Assembly: GCA_045594025.1 (NCBI GenBank)
Contig: JAZNXS010000006.1
Span: forward strand, 1 to 51,656
Direction of reading: 5' to 3'
DNA from: Scatosoma sp045594025
GTDB taxonomy: Bacteria > Bacillota > Clostridia > Christensenellales > Borkfalkiaceae
DNA: 51,656 nucleotides
Part shown: positions 40,762 through 50,600 of the stretch, piece by piece
Numbering within the stretch: position 1 is the first letter of the stretch
Layout: every line of letters begins with the position of its first letter
Program-made: the position numbers and the translations under genes
Notes under the pieces: model-generated
What the model was told of the DNA's origin: nothing
Seen by the model: only the letters and a program-made list of their open reading frames with translations
The model's database searches: none

Positions 40762-41625
40762 TTAAAAATTTTCCACTTCTTCTCTCGTCGGAATAGACGG
40801 TTGCGCACCCTTTCGCGTACACGCTATGCTTGCCGCTTTACTCCCAAATTTCGCTGCTTTTTCCAAAGAGTATCCCTCTGCCAACATCGCAACCAATCCG
40901 CCGCAAAGCGTATCGCCTGCCGCCGTCGTATCTACAGGCGTTATTTTTATACAAGGATATTTCCAACTGCCTTCTTTGGTTACGATTTCAAACCCATCGC
41001 CGCCAAGTGTGACCAGCAAGGTTTCCACTTTATTCAGCAATTCTTCTCTGCCGCCCAACAACTCCACTTCCGTTTCGTTTGGCGTAATTAAATCGCAATA
41101 CCCCAAATAAGGCGTGATTTCTTTATTCGCAGGGGCAGGATTGAGAATGATGTACATTCCCTTTTCTTTTGCCTTTTTTAAGCCGTAGCCGATGATTTCT
41201 ATGGGGTTTTCAAGCTGCGTAAGATAAATATCACCCTCTTGCGCATTTGTAAGCGCGCCGTCAATATCTTGCTCGGTTAAACAGCCGTTTGCACCCTTGT
41301 CTAAAATAATACGGTTATCTCCGTCCACAACGATAATGACCGCCGTACCCGACGGGGTATTTCCCACCACGCGAACGTGCTGCGTATCAATACCGTCCGC
41401 CTGAAACGCTTCAATGGCGTTCTTACCAAACCCGTCGTCACCAACACAGCCGCACATAACAACGTTACCGCCCAAACGAGCCGCTGCAACCGCTTGATTT
41501 GCGCCTTTTCCGCCATGCGCCGTAAAGAAACCTTCCCCCGTAAGTGTTTCGCCGCTAACGGGCATATACGGTGCTTTAATAACCAAATCCGTATTGATAC
41601 TGCCCACCACGTAAATCTTCTTCAT
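40762..41625 (-). CDS. rbsK: Ribokinase (PfkB family)
   Basis: Phosphorylates ribose, or a related sugar, with ATP. 287 residues: VVGSINTDLVIKAPYMPVSG, GGKGANQAVAAARLG, CVGDDGFG, NPAPA, TPNETE, and DTTAAGDTLCGGL with the catalytic Asp (the usual GAGD is AAGD). Directly downstream of a nucleoside hydrolase, whose product is ribose, which supports ribose as substrate. Confidence 0.9.
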   Translation of the reverse strand: MKKIYVVGSINTDLVIKAPYMPVSGETLTGEGFFTAHGGKGANQAVAAARLGGNVVMCGCVGDDGFGKNAIEAFQADGIDTQHVRVVGNTPSGTAVIIVVDGDNRIILDKGANGCLTEQDIDGALTNAQEGDIYLTQLENPIEIIGYGLKKAKEKGMYIILNPAPANKEITPYLGYCDLITPNETEVELLGGREELLNKVETLLVTLGGDGFEIVTKEGSWKYPCIKITPVDTTAAGDTLCGGLVAMLAEGYSLEKAAKFGSKAASIACTRKGAQPSIPTREEVENF

Positions 41626-41634
41626 CTTTTCCCT

Positions 41635-42543
41635 CTACAACAATTCGTGTTCAATTTTTTGAACGTAGGCAACAATTTCCTCTTTGCTTGCCGCCTCTAT
41701 TAAATATTGATGTTTGCTGCCTTGCTTTTTATAAAAATTCGTCTTACCATTGTCATCTACAACACATTCACCCTCTGCTGAGGTTTGATAGTAACCATTT
41801 TCGCCGAATAAACAATACAGTGCTGCAACAACGTCCCAACTCTCACGAGAAGCGACCTTAAACAACTTATAGGCTCGTTTAATGGGCGTTTCAACCGTCG
41901 ACGCCACTGTATCAGCAAAGGTTTTTACGTTATAGCCCAGCTCAAATTCCACAAACGTAATTTTTGCAGGACAATTTTCGATAAAGTTTTTCGACGCACA
42001 AGCGTCCAACTTGATATTGTATTCTATCTCAAACGTTTCCCCGTAAAAATCATACCGTTTGTTATCAAAGATACCCCCCATAACAACGACTTCTTTCACG
42101 TTTTGCGCCAAAATTTCTTTACCGCTCAACGGTGAAATTTCATCGGGCGAACTATCCAAAAAACGGCTCATATTGTTCAATGGCCCGATACACAAAACGG
42201 TTGCATCCTTTGCATTGGAAAGTTGTTTTCGCATGAGCTGTACTGCGTTTAAACCACATTCAGGCGTATGATATGCAAAACCGTCCAATACGTCATCGAA
42301 AAAGCCGTCACGGAATTCACCGATTCCCCATTCCTTGCTTGCCGCCGCCAAATTTTCCGTTTCATAGCCGTAAAAACGGCACACCATATCCAAATATTCT
42401 ACCGTTCTTGGATTTGCCGACGTGTGCGATACGCCAAGCAAATTTATTTTACCGAGCTTATGAAAGTGCGCTAAAATGGCAACCGCAGCAACGTCGTCGC
42501 AGTCCGAACCCATATCGGTATCAATAAATATCTGTTTCCTCAT
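41635..42543 (-). CDS. Inosine/uridine-preferring nucleoside hydrolase family protein
   Basis: 302 residues, beginning IFIDTDMGSDCDDVAAV, the Asp cluster that binds Ca2+ in nucleoside hydrolases. Also CIGPLNNM, VVMGG and RESWDVVAALYC (the active-site helix; the Asp is kept, the usual His is replaced). It cleaves nucleosides to base plus ribose. The GAGGTG box lies inside the GH78 gene, overlapping it by 23 bases. Confidence 0.88.
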   Translation of the reverse strand: MRKQIFIDTDMGSDCDDVAAVAILAHFHKLGKINLLGVSHTSANPRTVEYLDMVCRFYGYETENLAAASKEWGIGEFRDGFFDDVLDGFAYHTPECGLNAVQLMRKQLSNAKDATVLCIGPLNNMSRFLDSSPDEISPLSGKEILAQNVKEVVVMGGIFDNKRYDFYGETFEIEYNIKLDACASKNFIENCPAKITFVEFELGYNVKTFADTVASTVETPIKRAYKLFKVASRESWDVVAALYCLFGENGYYQTSAEGECVVDDNGKTNFYKKQGSKHQYLIEAASKEEIVAYVQKIEHELL

Positions 42544-44158
42544 TGCACACCTCTATCCCCTGCGGCACTGTTATCTCACTCTTAATCTCGCCGTTTAACA
42601 AAGTATGTTTTACATAAACATTTCCATACGGAGTGGGAACACTCCCTTCCGCACTCGTCAAGCCTAAAAGATTAGGTTTTATTTGAATTTTTTTGCACCC
42701 AGGTGCAATAGGCTGTACGCCTAAAACCGTTTTTATGAAAAATGCAAGAACGCCCGCTGTCCAACCGTGACACAAGCTATGGCGCAATCCCTTATAGCAA
42801 TACTGACCATAATCCCTATGAATATTCTTTTGGTCCTTTTGGGGAATCCCTTCTACGCCTTGCGGTAAATCTTTTAACCACTCCACGTCAAAATCTTCCC
42901 AAAACGAAGTTGCACCCATTTTAATCATGCCGCCGTAAAAATCCTTGATCATGGGCAATACCGCTTCTCCGCCCCCAGATAAGGCTGCTGCCGTTAAAAT
43001 GTAATACCCCATAAAGCCCGTCATGCCTTTCGCGCCGTCCTTTAATAAGGCGTTCTTTGTCGCCTCGGCATCTTTCCTGCCCACAAGAAATTGCAACGCT
43101 TCCACTTGCTTGTAATCGGAATCTGCCGTCGGATTTTTTAACAAACGCGCCAACATACTATCCACAAGCGTTAGGTCTTCTCCCAATTCCGTCAACAGCT
43201 TTTTTGCTTCTCTACAAGCATGAATAATAACGGAAATCCAACCGTAATAGCTGTCTTTTTTGTAATTTGTGGGCCAATCAAGGAAGAACTCGTTGTGCGT
43301 ATAATATTGCAGCGGGCTATGGGCGTATGAGATACTCCCATCGCTTGATATAATAGAATCAAACGCCGCCAATATCTTTTTCATACTAGGAATTTTGCTC
43401 ACAATATATGCTTTTTTTCCGTAATATCTATAATACTCGTTTAAGCATATAATCCACCAAGCGGAATATGCAGGAATATAATTTATCCAAGCATTTTTTT
43501 CCACGTACGTTTCACCTATATTGAGAACGTTTTCTATTTCGTCAATATTACCATAGGCACATGCTATAGACAATAATTCCGGATGAAAATCACCAATCCA
43601 AACCACCCTATCTCTTTTTACGCCGTCCCAAACAACACCGTTTTGTATGCACAAACTCAACGTGTGTTTTGCCATCTCGTAAATTTGATTTACGGTTTCA
43701 TCATTACATATAAAATACCCTTCTTCTTCCTTTACAAAACGTTTACTTTCCACAAAAACGCTTCTTATGCGAAAATCGCCGCCTGAAAGAACGTCAATTC
43801 TCGCAAAACGAAATCCGCTTTCGCTCGTCGTTACGTCTGCGTTAGACACAATCGGCAATTTGCAATCGCGCAACGAATGATAATTTCCCGCTTCGCTTTC
43901 CCCCAACTCTGCGTAGCATTCTGCCACGGATTCACCCAAACGCACGTGAATTTCCCCGTTGGAATTATCTACCGCAAGGATATGTAACCGTCCACACATT
44001 TCTTTCCCGAAATCAAGCACGATAAAGCCCTTCTCTCTGATTACGATAGAAGGAACGTCAGACATCACAACTTGAACATCGCGACAGGAAAAAAAGTTTT
44101 CCGACACGGAAACATCCTGCTTAGATATTATTTTTTTCGGAAATCTATATTCCAACAA
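42521..44158 (-). CDS. GH78 alpha-L-rhamnosidase-like glycosidase
   Basis: 545 residues. N-terminal beta-sandwich (about 1-150) with FIVLDFGKEMCGRL, then an (alpha/alpha)6 barrel with NGVVWDGVKRDRVVWIGD holding the conserved acidic residues, HGWTAGVLAFF near the end and a C-terminal beta domain. No signal peptide, so cytoplasmic. Shorter than the usual 900-residue enzymes, but of the short cytoplasmic type. No ATG fits: AAAGGAG is followed by TTG 44158, the probable start. First enzyme of the operon. Confidence 0.8.
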   Translation of the reverse strand: MLEYRFPKKIISKQDVSVSENFFSCRDVQVVMSDVPSIVIREKGFIVLDFGKEMCGRLHILAVDNSNGEIHVRLGESVAECYAELGESEAGNYHSLRDCKLPIVSNADVTTSESGFRFARIDVLSGGDFRIRSVFVESKRFVKEEEGYFICNDETVNQIYEMAKHTLSLCIQNGVVWDGVKRDRVVWIGDFHPELLSIACAYGNIDEIENVLNIGETYVEKNAWINYIPAYSAWWIICLNEYYRYYGKKAYIVSKIPSMKKILAAFDSIISSDGSISYAHSPLQYYTHNEFFLDWPTNYKKDSYYGWISVIIHACREAKKLLTELGEDLTLVDSMLARLLKNPTADSDYKQVEALQFLVGRKDAEATKNALLKDGAKGMTGFMGYYILTAAALSGGGEAVLPMIKDFYGGMIKMGATSFWEDFDVEWLKDLPQGVEGIPQKDQKNIHRDYGQYCYKGLRHSLCHGWTAGVLAFFIKTVLGVQPIAPGCKKIQIKPNLLGLTSAEGSVPTPYGNVYVKHTLLNGEIKSEITVPQGIEVCNEETDIY

Positions 44159-44181
44159 ACCACTTACTCCTTTTTTCAATC

Positions 44182-44207
44182 AATCGATTCAACAATCGTT
44201 ACGATTG
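44182..44207 (-). promoter_or_regulatory. Palindromic operator candidates before the GH78 gene
   Basis: CAATCGTTACGATTG (44193-44207; 7-bp arms) and AATCGATT (44182-44189), both in the leader of the carbohydrate operon. No good -10/-35 pair is seen here, so the operon may also be read from the upstream secreted-protein gene. Confidence 0.5.
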
Positions 44208-44219
44208 TATTTTCTATTT

Positions 44220-44249
44220 AGCACTCCCCATAGCTTTATGGGGAGTGCT
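44220..44249. terminator. Hairpin between the surface-protein gene and the carbohydrate operon
   Basis: 13-bp stem AGCACTCCCCATA (44220-44232) / TATGGGGAGTGCT (44237-44249). The following minus-strand bases are AAATAGAAAATAC, with few T, so it is a weak terminator in the direction of the genes. Confidence 0.6.
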
Positions 44250-44259
44250 TTTCGCCTTC

Positions 44260-47200
44260 TTAATCCTCTTTCTTTTTCAAAAGAGCAGCCACAGCAACAC
44301 CAAGCATCACAATACCAATGGTTGCACCGCTTACCGAGCCAAAACAACCGCTTGCGACAACAGAGTTACCGTCGCTTGAATTTACAGCGTTGGAAGCGCT
44401 ATCCTTTTCAGAAGAGCTATTCTCTTCGGATGAACTGTCGTCAACTACTGGTATTTCCGTATATACTGCATTGACCGTCTTATCCCCGCCGCCCAGTTCA
44501 TAGCTTTCCCACTCGCCGATATAACCGTCCTTCTCAGGCACTTCGGGTACGGTAATGTCCATATCTTCCACAGTGTACGTTTGTGTATCCACTACTTCGT
44601 CGCCGTTTTTGAACGTTACGGTGTATTCGAGTGCCGTATAAACCGCATTAACCGTCTTATCGCCGCCGTTGAGCTCGTAGCTTTCCCATACACCAGTGTA
44701 ATGTTCCTTTGCAGGTACTTCAGGCATGGTGATTTCCGTATCTTCTATCGTATATTCTTCGACCGCAACCGTAACGCCGTCTACCTTGAAGGTAACCGTA
44801 TAAACGCCTGCAACGTACACCGCGTTTACCGTAATATCACCGCCAACAAGCGCATATGCTTCCCACTTGCCGCCGTATCCTTCTTTTGCAGGTACGGTAG
44901 GTTCAACAATCGCCGTATCTTCTACGGTATAGTTTACCTTGTCAACCTCTACGCCGTCTGCCATAAACGTTACGGTGTATTCGATTGCCGTATAAACCGC
45001 ATTGATCGTCTTATTTCCGCCGTTAAGTTCATAACTTTCCCATGCTCCCACATAATGCTCCCTTGCGGGTACTTCGGGTTCGGTAATTTCCGTATCTTCT
45101 ACGGTGTAGGTTTGCGTCCCAAGCACTTCTTCACTGTTCATGAACGTTACGGTGTATTTGATTGCCGTATAAACCGCATTGACCGTCTTATCGCCGTTCG
45201 TAAGTTCGTAGTTTTCCCATACGCCCGTGTAATATTCTTTTACAGGCACTTCGGGTTCGGTGATTTCCGTGTTTTCTACGGTGTAGGTTTGATTGCCTAC
45301 CACTTCTTCACCGTTCATAAACGTTACGGTATATTCGATTGCCGTATAAACCGCATTCACCGTCTTATCGCCGCCGCCCAGTTCATAGCTTTCCCATGCG
45401 CCCGTATAATACTCTTTCGCAGGTACTTCGGGTACGGTGATTTCCGTATCTTCTACGGTATACGTTTGCGTACCGACTACGTCGTCGCCATTCTTGAACG
45501 TTACGGTATATTCAATCGGGGTATAATCAATTTTTGCCGTCTTACTATCACCAGCCCATACCGTATCCGCGGTAACTGTTTCACCGTCAATCGTCCAAAC
45601 GCCGATATAACCCATCTTCTCAGGAATTGCAGGCAACACACCAATTTTTTCGCCATCCATGACAACTTTTGAATTACTTTCCTTTAAGGTAAACGTAATT
45701 TCATCCACGTAGACGTCGCCCTTGCCTGCGTGCGCTTGAATTAAAAGATACAAGCGGCTCGCTTCTTCCGTCAACGTAATACCGTATGTATAATCCGTCC
45801 ATTCGGCTTTATCGCCAACGTTTGCTTGCAACGACGTTGTCAAACTGTAATCATTAGAGCCTATTTGATACATCAAATTGACGTACTTGCTGTTCTTCAT
45901 TTTGAAGTTTACAACGTACTCCCCAGCAGGAACAGCCTCTGCCGCCAAACAAATCCAAGGAGATGACGGCAATTCTTCATTTTCCGTACCTACCGTAAAA
46001 TGTAAAGCCTTTCCTGCGTATGCATCCGTTTCCGTAACCGTCGCCGTCGTATTATATACCGCGCCGAAATAATCTTCCGTAGGCATGTCTTCGATCATAT
46101 CGGGATAAGCAAAGGTAATCGTCTGCAATTCCATCACGGTAGCCGTTTTGCTTTCCGTCCAATCCCAAAGAGCGTCCGCCGTAATTTTTTGTCCGTCAAC
46201 TGCCCAATACTGCATTTCAGCTAACGCGGGCAATTCTCCGATTGCGCTACCCTCCGTCAACTTTTTCGTCTTTTCCACCGACAAATCTTCGATATAGAAG
46301 CAACCGCTCGTGGAAGGAATGCTCATAATTTGACACATGAACAAACCATATTGTTCCGTTGTGTTTGCAACTGTGTAATCGTAGCTATATTCTACCCACT
46401 CGGAAGTCGTATTGATCCAATCGTCAATAAGTTCCCAGCTTGCTTGATTTTGGAAGAGGTGGAATTGTGTTCCGTCACCTTTTACCTTAAAGCGGATATG
46501 ATAGGTCTCCCCTGCCGTTACCGTCTTATTAGGGAAAACTTCCAAAGCGGCAAAACCGCCCGTTGCCGTTGCTTCTACCTTTACGGCGCTACCAGAAATC
46601 GCATTTTCTTGCACAAACGAAGGCGTTGCCTCACCCCAAACGCCGAACCCCGTTTCAATAAGCGTCGTATCTACGAACTTCAACGAATATTTTGTGGCTG
46701 CCATGCCGACCACAGCCGTCTTATCCTCGGTATAATTCCATACGGTGTCCGCCGTAATTTCTTGCCCGTCAATCTTCCAAACGTGTTCGTCATCGAGCGC
46801 AGGTAATTCACCAACCGCACTGCCACTCGCCACAGTTTTGGTTTTTTCTACCGACATATCATCGATATAGAAACAACCGCTCGCAGAAGGCATACTTGCA
46901 ATTTGACACATGAACAAACCGTATTGATTCGTCGTGTTTGCAACCGTGTAATCGTAGCTGTATTCTACCCATTCGAAAGTCGTATTGATCCAGTCGTCAA
47001 TAAGCTCCCATTTCTCTTGATTTTGATAGAGATGGAAACTTGTTCCGTCACCCTTTACCTTGAAGCGGATATGATAGGTCTCCCCTGCTGTCACCGTCTT
47101 ACCCGAGAAAACTTCCAAAGCGGCAAAACCGCCCGTTGCCGTTGCGTCCACCTTAACGGCATTCCCAGAAATCGCATTTTCCGTCACAAACGTAGGCGTT

Positions 47201-47382
47201 ACACGATCGCCCCAAACGCCAAAACCCGTTTCGATAAGCGTCGTATCTATAAATTTCAACGAATAATTTTCTTCCGCGCTTGCGACAGCTGTTTTAGGCA
47301 ACGAAGCAATCGCACTCATACCAACAACAGCCAAGGAGCAGGTTGCCAAGCTCAGCAATAATTGTTTTACATTTTTTTTCAT
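44260..47382 (-). CDS. Large modular cell-surface protein with membrane anchor tail
   Basis: 1040 residues. Signal peptide (1 to about 36, AVASA cleavage site). Two nearly identical modules of about 190 residues (40-231, 232-419) resemble carbohydrate-binding beta-sandwiches, each with a Trp-rich joining repeat (ITADTVWNYTEDKTA). A third, different sandwich follows (about 420-620). Six perfect 59-residue repeats (624-977) resemble InlB/MucBP B-repeats (EYTVTF...WESYELGGGDKTVNAVYT). The tail is a Ser-rich linker, ASGCFGSVSG, a membrane helix and KKKED. No catalytic domain; probably a glycan-binding adhesin. Confidence 0.85.
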   Translation of the reverse strand: MKKNVKQLLLSLATCSLAVVGMSAIASLPKTAVASAEENYSLKFIDTTLIETGFGVWGDRVTPTFVTENAISGNAVKVDATATGGFAALEVFSGKTVTAGETYHIRFKVKGDGTSFHLYQNQEKWELIDDWINTTFEWVEYSYDYTVANTTNQYGLFMCQIASMPSASGCFYIDDMSVEKTKTVASGSAVGELPALDDEHVWKIDGQEITADTVWNYTEDKTAVVGMAATKYSLKFVDTTLIETGFGVWGEATPSFVQENAISGSAVKVEATATGGFAALEVFPNKTVTAGETYHIRFKVKGDGTQFHLFQNQASWELIDDWINTTSEWVEYSYDYTVANTTEQYGLFMCQIMSIPSTSGCFYIEDLSVEKTKKLTEGSAIGELPALAEMQYWAVDGQKITADALWDWTESKTATVMELQTITFAYPDMIEDMPTEDYFGAVYNTTATVTETDAYAGKALHFTVGTENEELPSSPWICLAAEAVPAGEYVVNFKMKNSKYVNLMYQIGSNDYSLTTSLQANVGDKAEWTDYTYGITLTEEASRLYLLIQAHAGKGDVYVDEITFTLKESNSKVVMDGEKIGVLPAIPEKMGYIGVWTIDGETVTADTVWAGDSKTAKIDYTPIEYTVTFKNGDDVVGTQTYTVEDTEITVPEVPAKEYYTGAWESYELGGGDKTVNAVYTAIEYTVTFMNGEEVVGNQTYTVENTEITEPEVPVKEYYTGVWENYELTNGDKTVNAVYTAIKYTVTFMNSEEVLGTQTYTVEDTEITEPEVPAREHYVGAWESYELNGGNKTINAVYTAIEYTVTFMADGVEVDKVNYTVEDTAIVEPTVPAKEGYGGKWEAYALVGGDITVNAVYVAGVYTVTFKVDGVTVAVEEYTIEDTEITMPEVPAKEHYTGVWESYELNGGDKTVNAVYTALEYTVTFKNGDEVVDTQTYTVEDMDITVPEVPEKDGYIGEWESYELGGGDKTVNAVYTEIPVVDDSSSEENSSSEKDSASNAVNSSDGNSVVASGCFGSVSGATIGIVMLGVAVAALLKKKED
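44452..45513 (-). repeat. Six tandem 177-bp coding repeats
   Basis: Encodes residues 624-977 as six units of exactly 59 residues starting (E/K/V)YTVTF. Units 1, 2, 3, 5 and 6 are close; unit 4 is the most diverged. Prone to unit gain or loss by recombination. Confidence 0.9.
46126..47265 (-). repeat. Tandem duplication of a 570-bp module
   Basis: Residues 40-231 and 232-419 are near copies (for instance TATGGFAALEVF and AGETYHIRFKVKGDGT in both), about 85 percent identical by eye, also at DNA level. Indicates a recent duplication or ongoing gene conversion. Confidence 0.88.
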
Positions 47383-47504
47383 AACATTTTTCCCTTTATT
47401 TTGTAGTATTTTTTATAGTTCCCCTCCGAGAACTTTATATCCCTTTACCGCATTTCGCGGAGAATAACTTTCGTTACCCTCCGCAAGTGCGCTAAAATAC
47501 CGTA

Positions 47505-47615
47505 TTATATCACCCAATCGATATCCTCTTCGTATTGGTCGCCTGGGCCGCTCGTACGGATAACGTCCGTTTGCATACATATGATTTCAATTTTTACGTC
47601 TTCATATTGTTTCAT
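47505..47615 (-). CDS. Small 36-residue protein between the two surface-protein genes
   Basis: ATG at 47615, eight bases after a perfect GGAGG; stop TAA at 47505. It begins MKQYEDVKIEIICM, has a central TDVIRTSGPGD and an acidic end (EEDIDWV). It starts 14 bases after the stop of the large upstream gene, so it is in that operon. Short proteins with a KYExPxIE start, a DVIxTSG core and an acidic tail are, to my knowledge, frequent in gut anaerobes without known function. Confidence 0.75.
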   Translation of the reverse strand: MKQYEDVKIEIICMQTDVIRTSGPGDQYEEDIDWVI

Positions 47616-47629
47616 GGTTCGTTACCTCC

Positions 47630-50600
47630 TTAAAAGTTCACGCGGAACGTTCTATCCGCCGTCGATTTTGCAATTACAAACGAATAGGTCAATGTACCGT
47701 CTTCATTACGTTCCACGCTATATCCGTCGTAACCGTTTATAGATGCCACCGTATACGTTTGCCATGCACCATTTACGTATTCTTCAATTACGGGTACAGC
47801 AAGTTTCGTACACCCCGTTACCTTAACCGTATAGTTTACGCTATCTCCACCGTCACTCAAAGCGTCCGTTGTATCCACGCCGCCCGACAACGTAAAGCAC
47901 GCAACGTTTTCTTTTGCATTGACCGTTGCAAGCCACGTATCCGCTACAACCGAGCCCGTCGTTGCCGTAACGGTCAACGGATTCACAACGCTGTCTTGAT
48001 ATACCTTACGAACGTTGTTTGGATTGCTTACGTTCTTGTCATAAGGCAACAAGATTACGTTCAAACTAATTGTATCACCTGCTTTGAAATCGGTGCTGCT
48101 TGCAAGCGTCAAGCCAGCAAAGTTTACTTGCGTTTCACTGATAAAGTCATTCTTAAACGCCAACCCAAGGTCGGAGTTTGCACCGTTTACCGTAATCGTG
48201 TAATCCTTGACAATCAAACCGAAGTTACCGTTTTGTTTCGTCTTATCGCTTACACCATACAATGCAAAATACGAACCGCCCTTATAAAGGGGATAAATAG
48301 CTTGTACGGATTCTTTCCAGAACAACGCACCCGTCGAAGCTTTCGTAGGGTTGCTACCCGTTACAACCGATCCGCTCGTATTCAAATATTCGTACGAGGA
48401 AAGCTTTACGTCTCTCGCACTAAAACCGAACAAGTTGAACGCCGTATTATCAATAGACGTGTCTTTCAAGAACTTCAACGTCAGCGTATAATACGTTCTC
48501 GCTTCGTCCGTTTGCGGCATTTCTACGTGTCTGTACGTATACTCATAATCGCCATTTGCGGAAACGTAGCTGTATTCTACGTCTGCGTGCGTCATCCCCG
48601 AAGAAAGAATTTCCGAACCAACGTATACGCCAAGGTCTGTGCCGTAATAGTTATCGTCCATACCCGTGCTTGCGCCGTTGGTAACACCCATCAGGATACC
48701 GACAGAGTCGTATTGAGGCTCGCTATCCCACATCGTATCGCCGCCACGGAAGTCGGGCAAAATCCATGCATTGCCAAAACTGCCAAGCGATTGACTATAC
48801 GAGAAGTAAGGAGCAATACAGTTGGTTTCGGTTACGCCCGTGGACAAATGATAATATCCGATGTAATAGGAAATCGAAGAAAGCTGTTTCAAATCGAACT
48901 CTCCCCATTTTTGCATTGCGTTAACAACCGTAAAGGTGCGCGACTTCTCTTTTTCTACGCGGATAGGCGCAACCGTGATACCCCATTGCACGTCCGTAGG
49001 ATCGAAGTTAGGTTCTTCATATTCCGTTTGGAAGTTCTTGCCAACCTGCACCGAAATAGGAATTTGAATTCCGTTTTCGTCCATAATCGCAGCGCCTTCC
49101 ACAGCTTTATCCGCTTTTACTCGAATATAAATTGTTCTATCGTTGGAAGCATTATTAATGGTAATGCTTTCCGTGAACTGATTGTAGGGATTATTATAGG
49201 ACGTATTAAAGTCTGCCCCATCGATAGCAAAGCTATATGCGCCCGTTGCATAGTCATAGCCGTTAAACGCACCGCCGTCTTCCGTAGAAACGGTGATATT
49301 TGCAGCAGTCAAAGGGTTTTGCTCCTCGTTATTTGCCGCCTTAATCCCATCGAAAGCATGCGTTTCGTCCGTATAGAGTCTATTCCAAAGGCTCATCGTG
49401 TTTGCAGCCGTCAACGCCTCGCCGTCAGCCGCCTTGGAAAGGTTCGACATCGCCTTTTCTTGACGAACGATATAGTTCGCGCCATCGTTCGTCAACGTAA
49501 CGGAAACCGTATCGCCTGCTACGATAATACCCAAAACACCTACGCCGTTGACATCAAAACCAACATATTCCGTTACGTTCGTAACCAAAGCATTCTCCAC
49601 GCCGTCTACAACGTATTTTGCTACGCTCGACATAGGAATCTTCATCTCAAAACCAAGCGCCGTCAAATTGCTCGTCGTACCATTTGCAACAACGGTAAAC
49701 TCTTGATGAAGCTTATCTGAATATGCGTGATACGTCTTACTCAAATACAAAGGAATATCGGAAGAGAAGGTAATATCACGAACGCTTGCCTCGTAGTAGT
49801 AATATCCGAGGTTAATTGTATTCAAACGCGCAGAACCTGCTTCCGTACCGCCGTACGTATTCGAGCCCGTCTTGCCGTAAACCCTATTGCCACCTGATAC
49901 CACGTATGCATCCAAGGTGTTAGTAAGATAGCTTGCGCCTGCCGAGTTGGTCAGGTTGCTCACTTGCACGTTACCCGACTTTAAGCCGTGCGTCAAGCTC
50001 ATATTTTGATTTTGAACTTTATAAGAGGTCCACGCTGCGTCGGTATAAGTAGCCTGCACACCATTTTCCAACTCGCTTGCCGTTACGATTGTCGCGTTCA
50101 TCGCACTAACTTCGTCACCAGAAAGCACCGTTGCCGTACCCTTATAATAGGAGAAATAAATTACGTTTGCAGGCTCAACCTTGTAAGCAATACTGTCTAT
50201 AATCAATGCATTGATCGTTTTGCCGTTCGCAGCCGTAACGATATAGTTTCCCGTTTCTGCCGATTGCGAAATGGTATAGGTCGGTTCGTATCCGTAGCTT
50301 TCCAACGTGGTGTCAAGCACGGGTGCGGATTTATCCCCATTGCTTACGAATACGGCAACCTCGTTAAGGTAATTTTCCAAAACGGTCATACCGTCATCGT
50401 CCAAACCGTTATCCTCGTCGATATACGCTTTATATGCCACTTGGTAAATACTTCTGCTGTCTTCTAAAGTAGCTTCGCCAGCCAAAATCAAGACAACTTC
50501 TTCCCCTACCGTTACCTTCACGTAACCAATACCGACAAAGTTTAAAGCATAGTTTTGCGGCTTGATTTTTACCAACGAGCCGTACCATTTGTAATACCCG

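Noticed and set aside
47759..49720. 653-codon open frame on the plus strand
   Set aside because: Antisense shadow of the giant secreted protein; very Arg- and Ile-rich with no recognisable domain. The same holds for the plus frame at 44581-45672.
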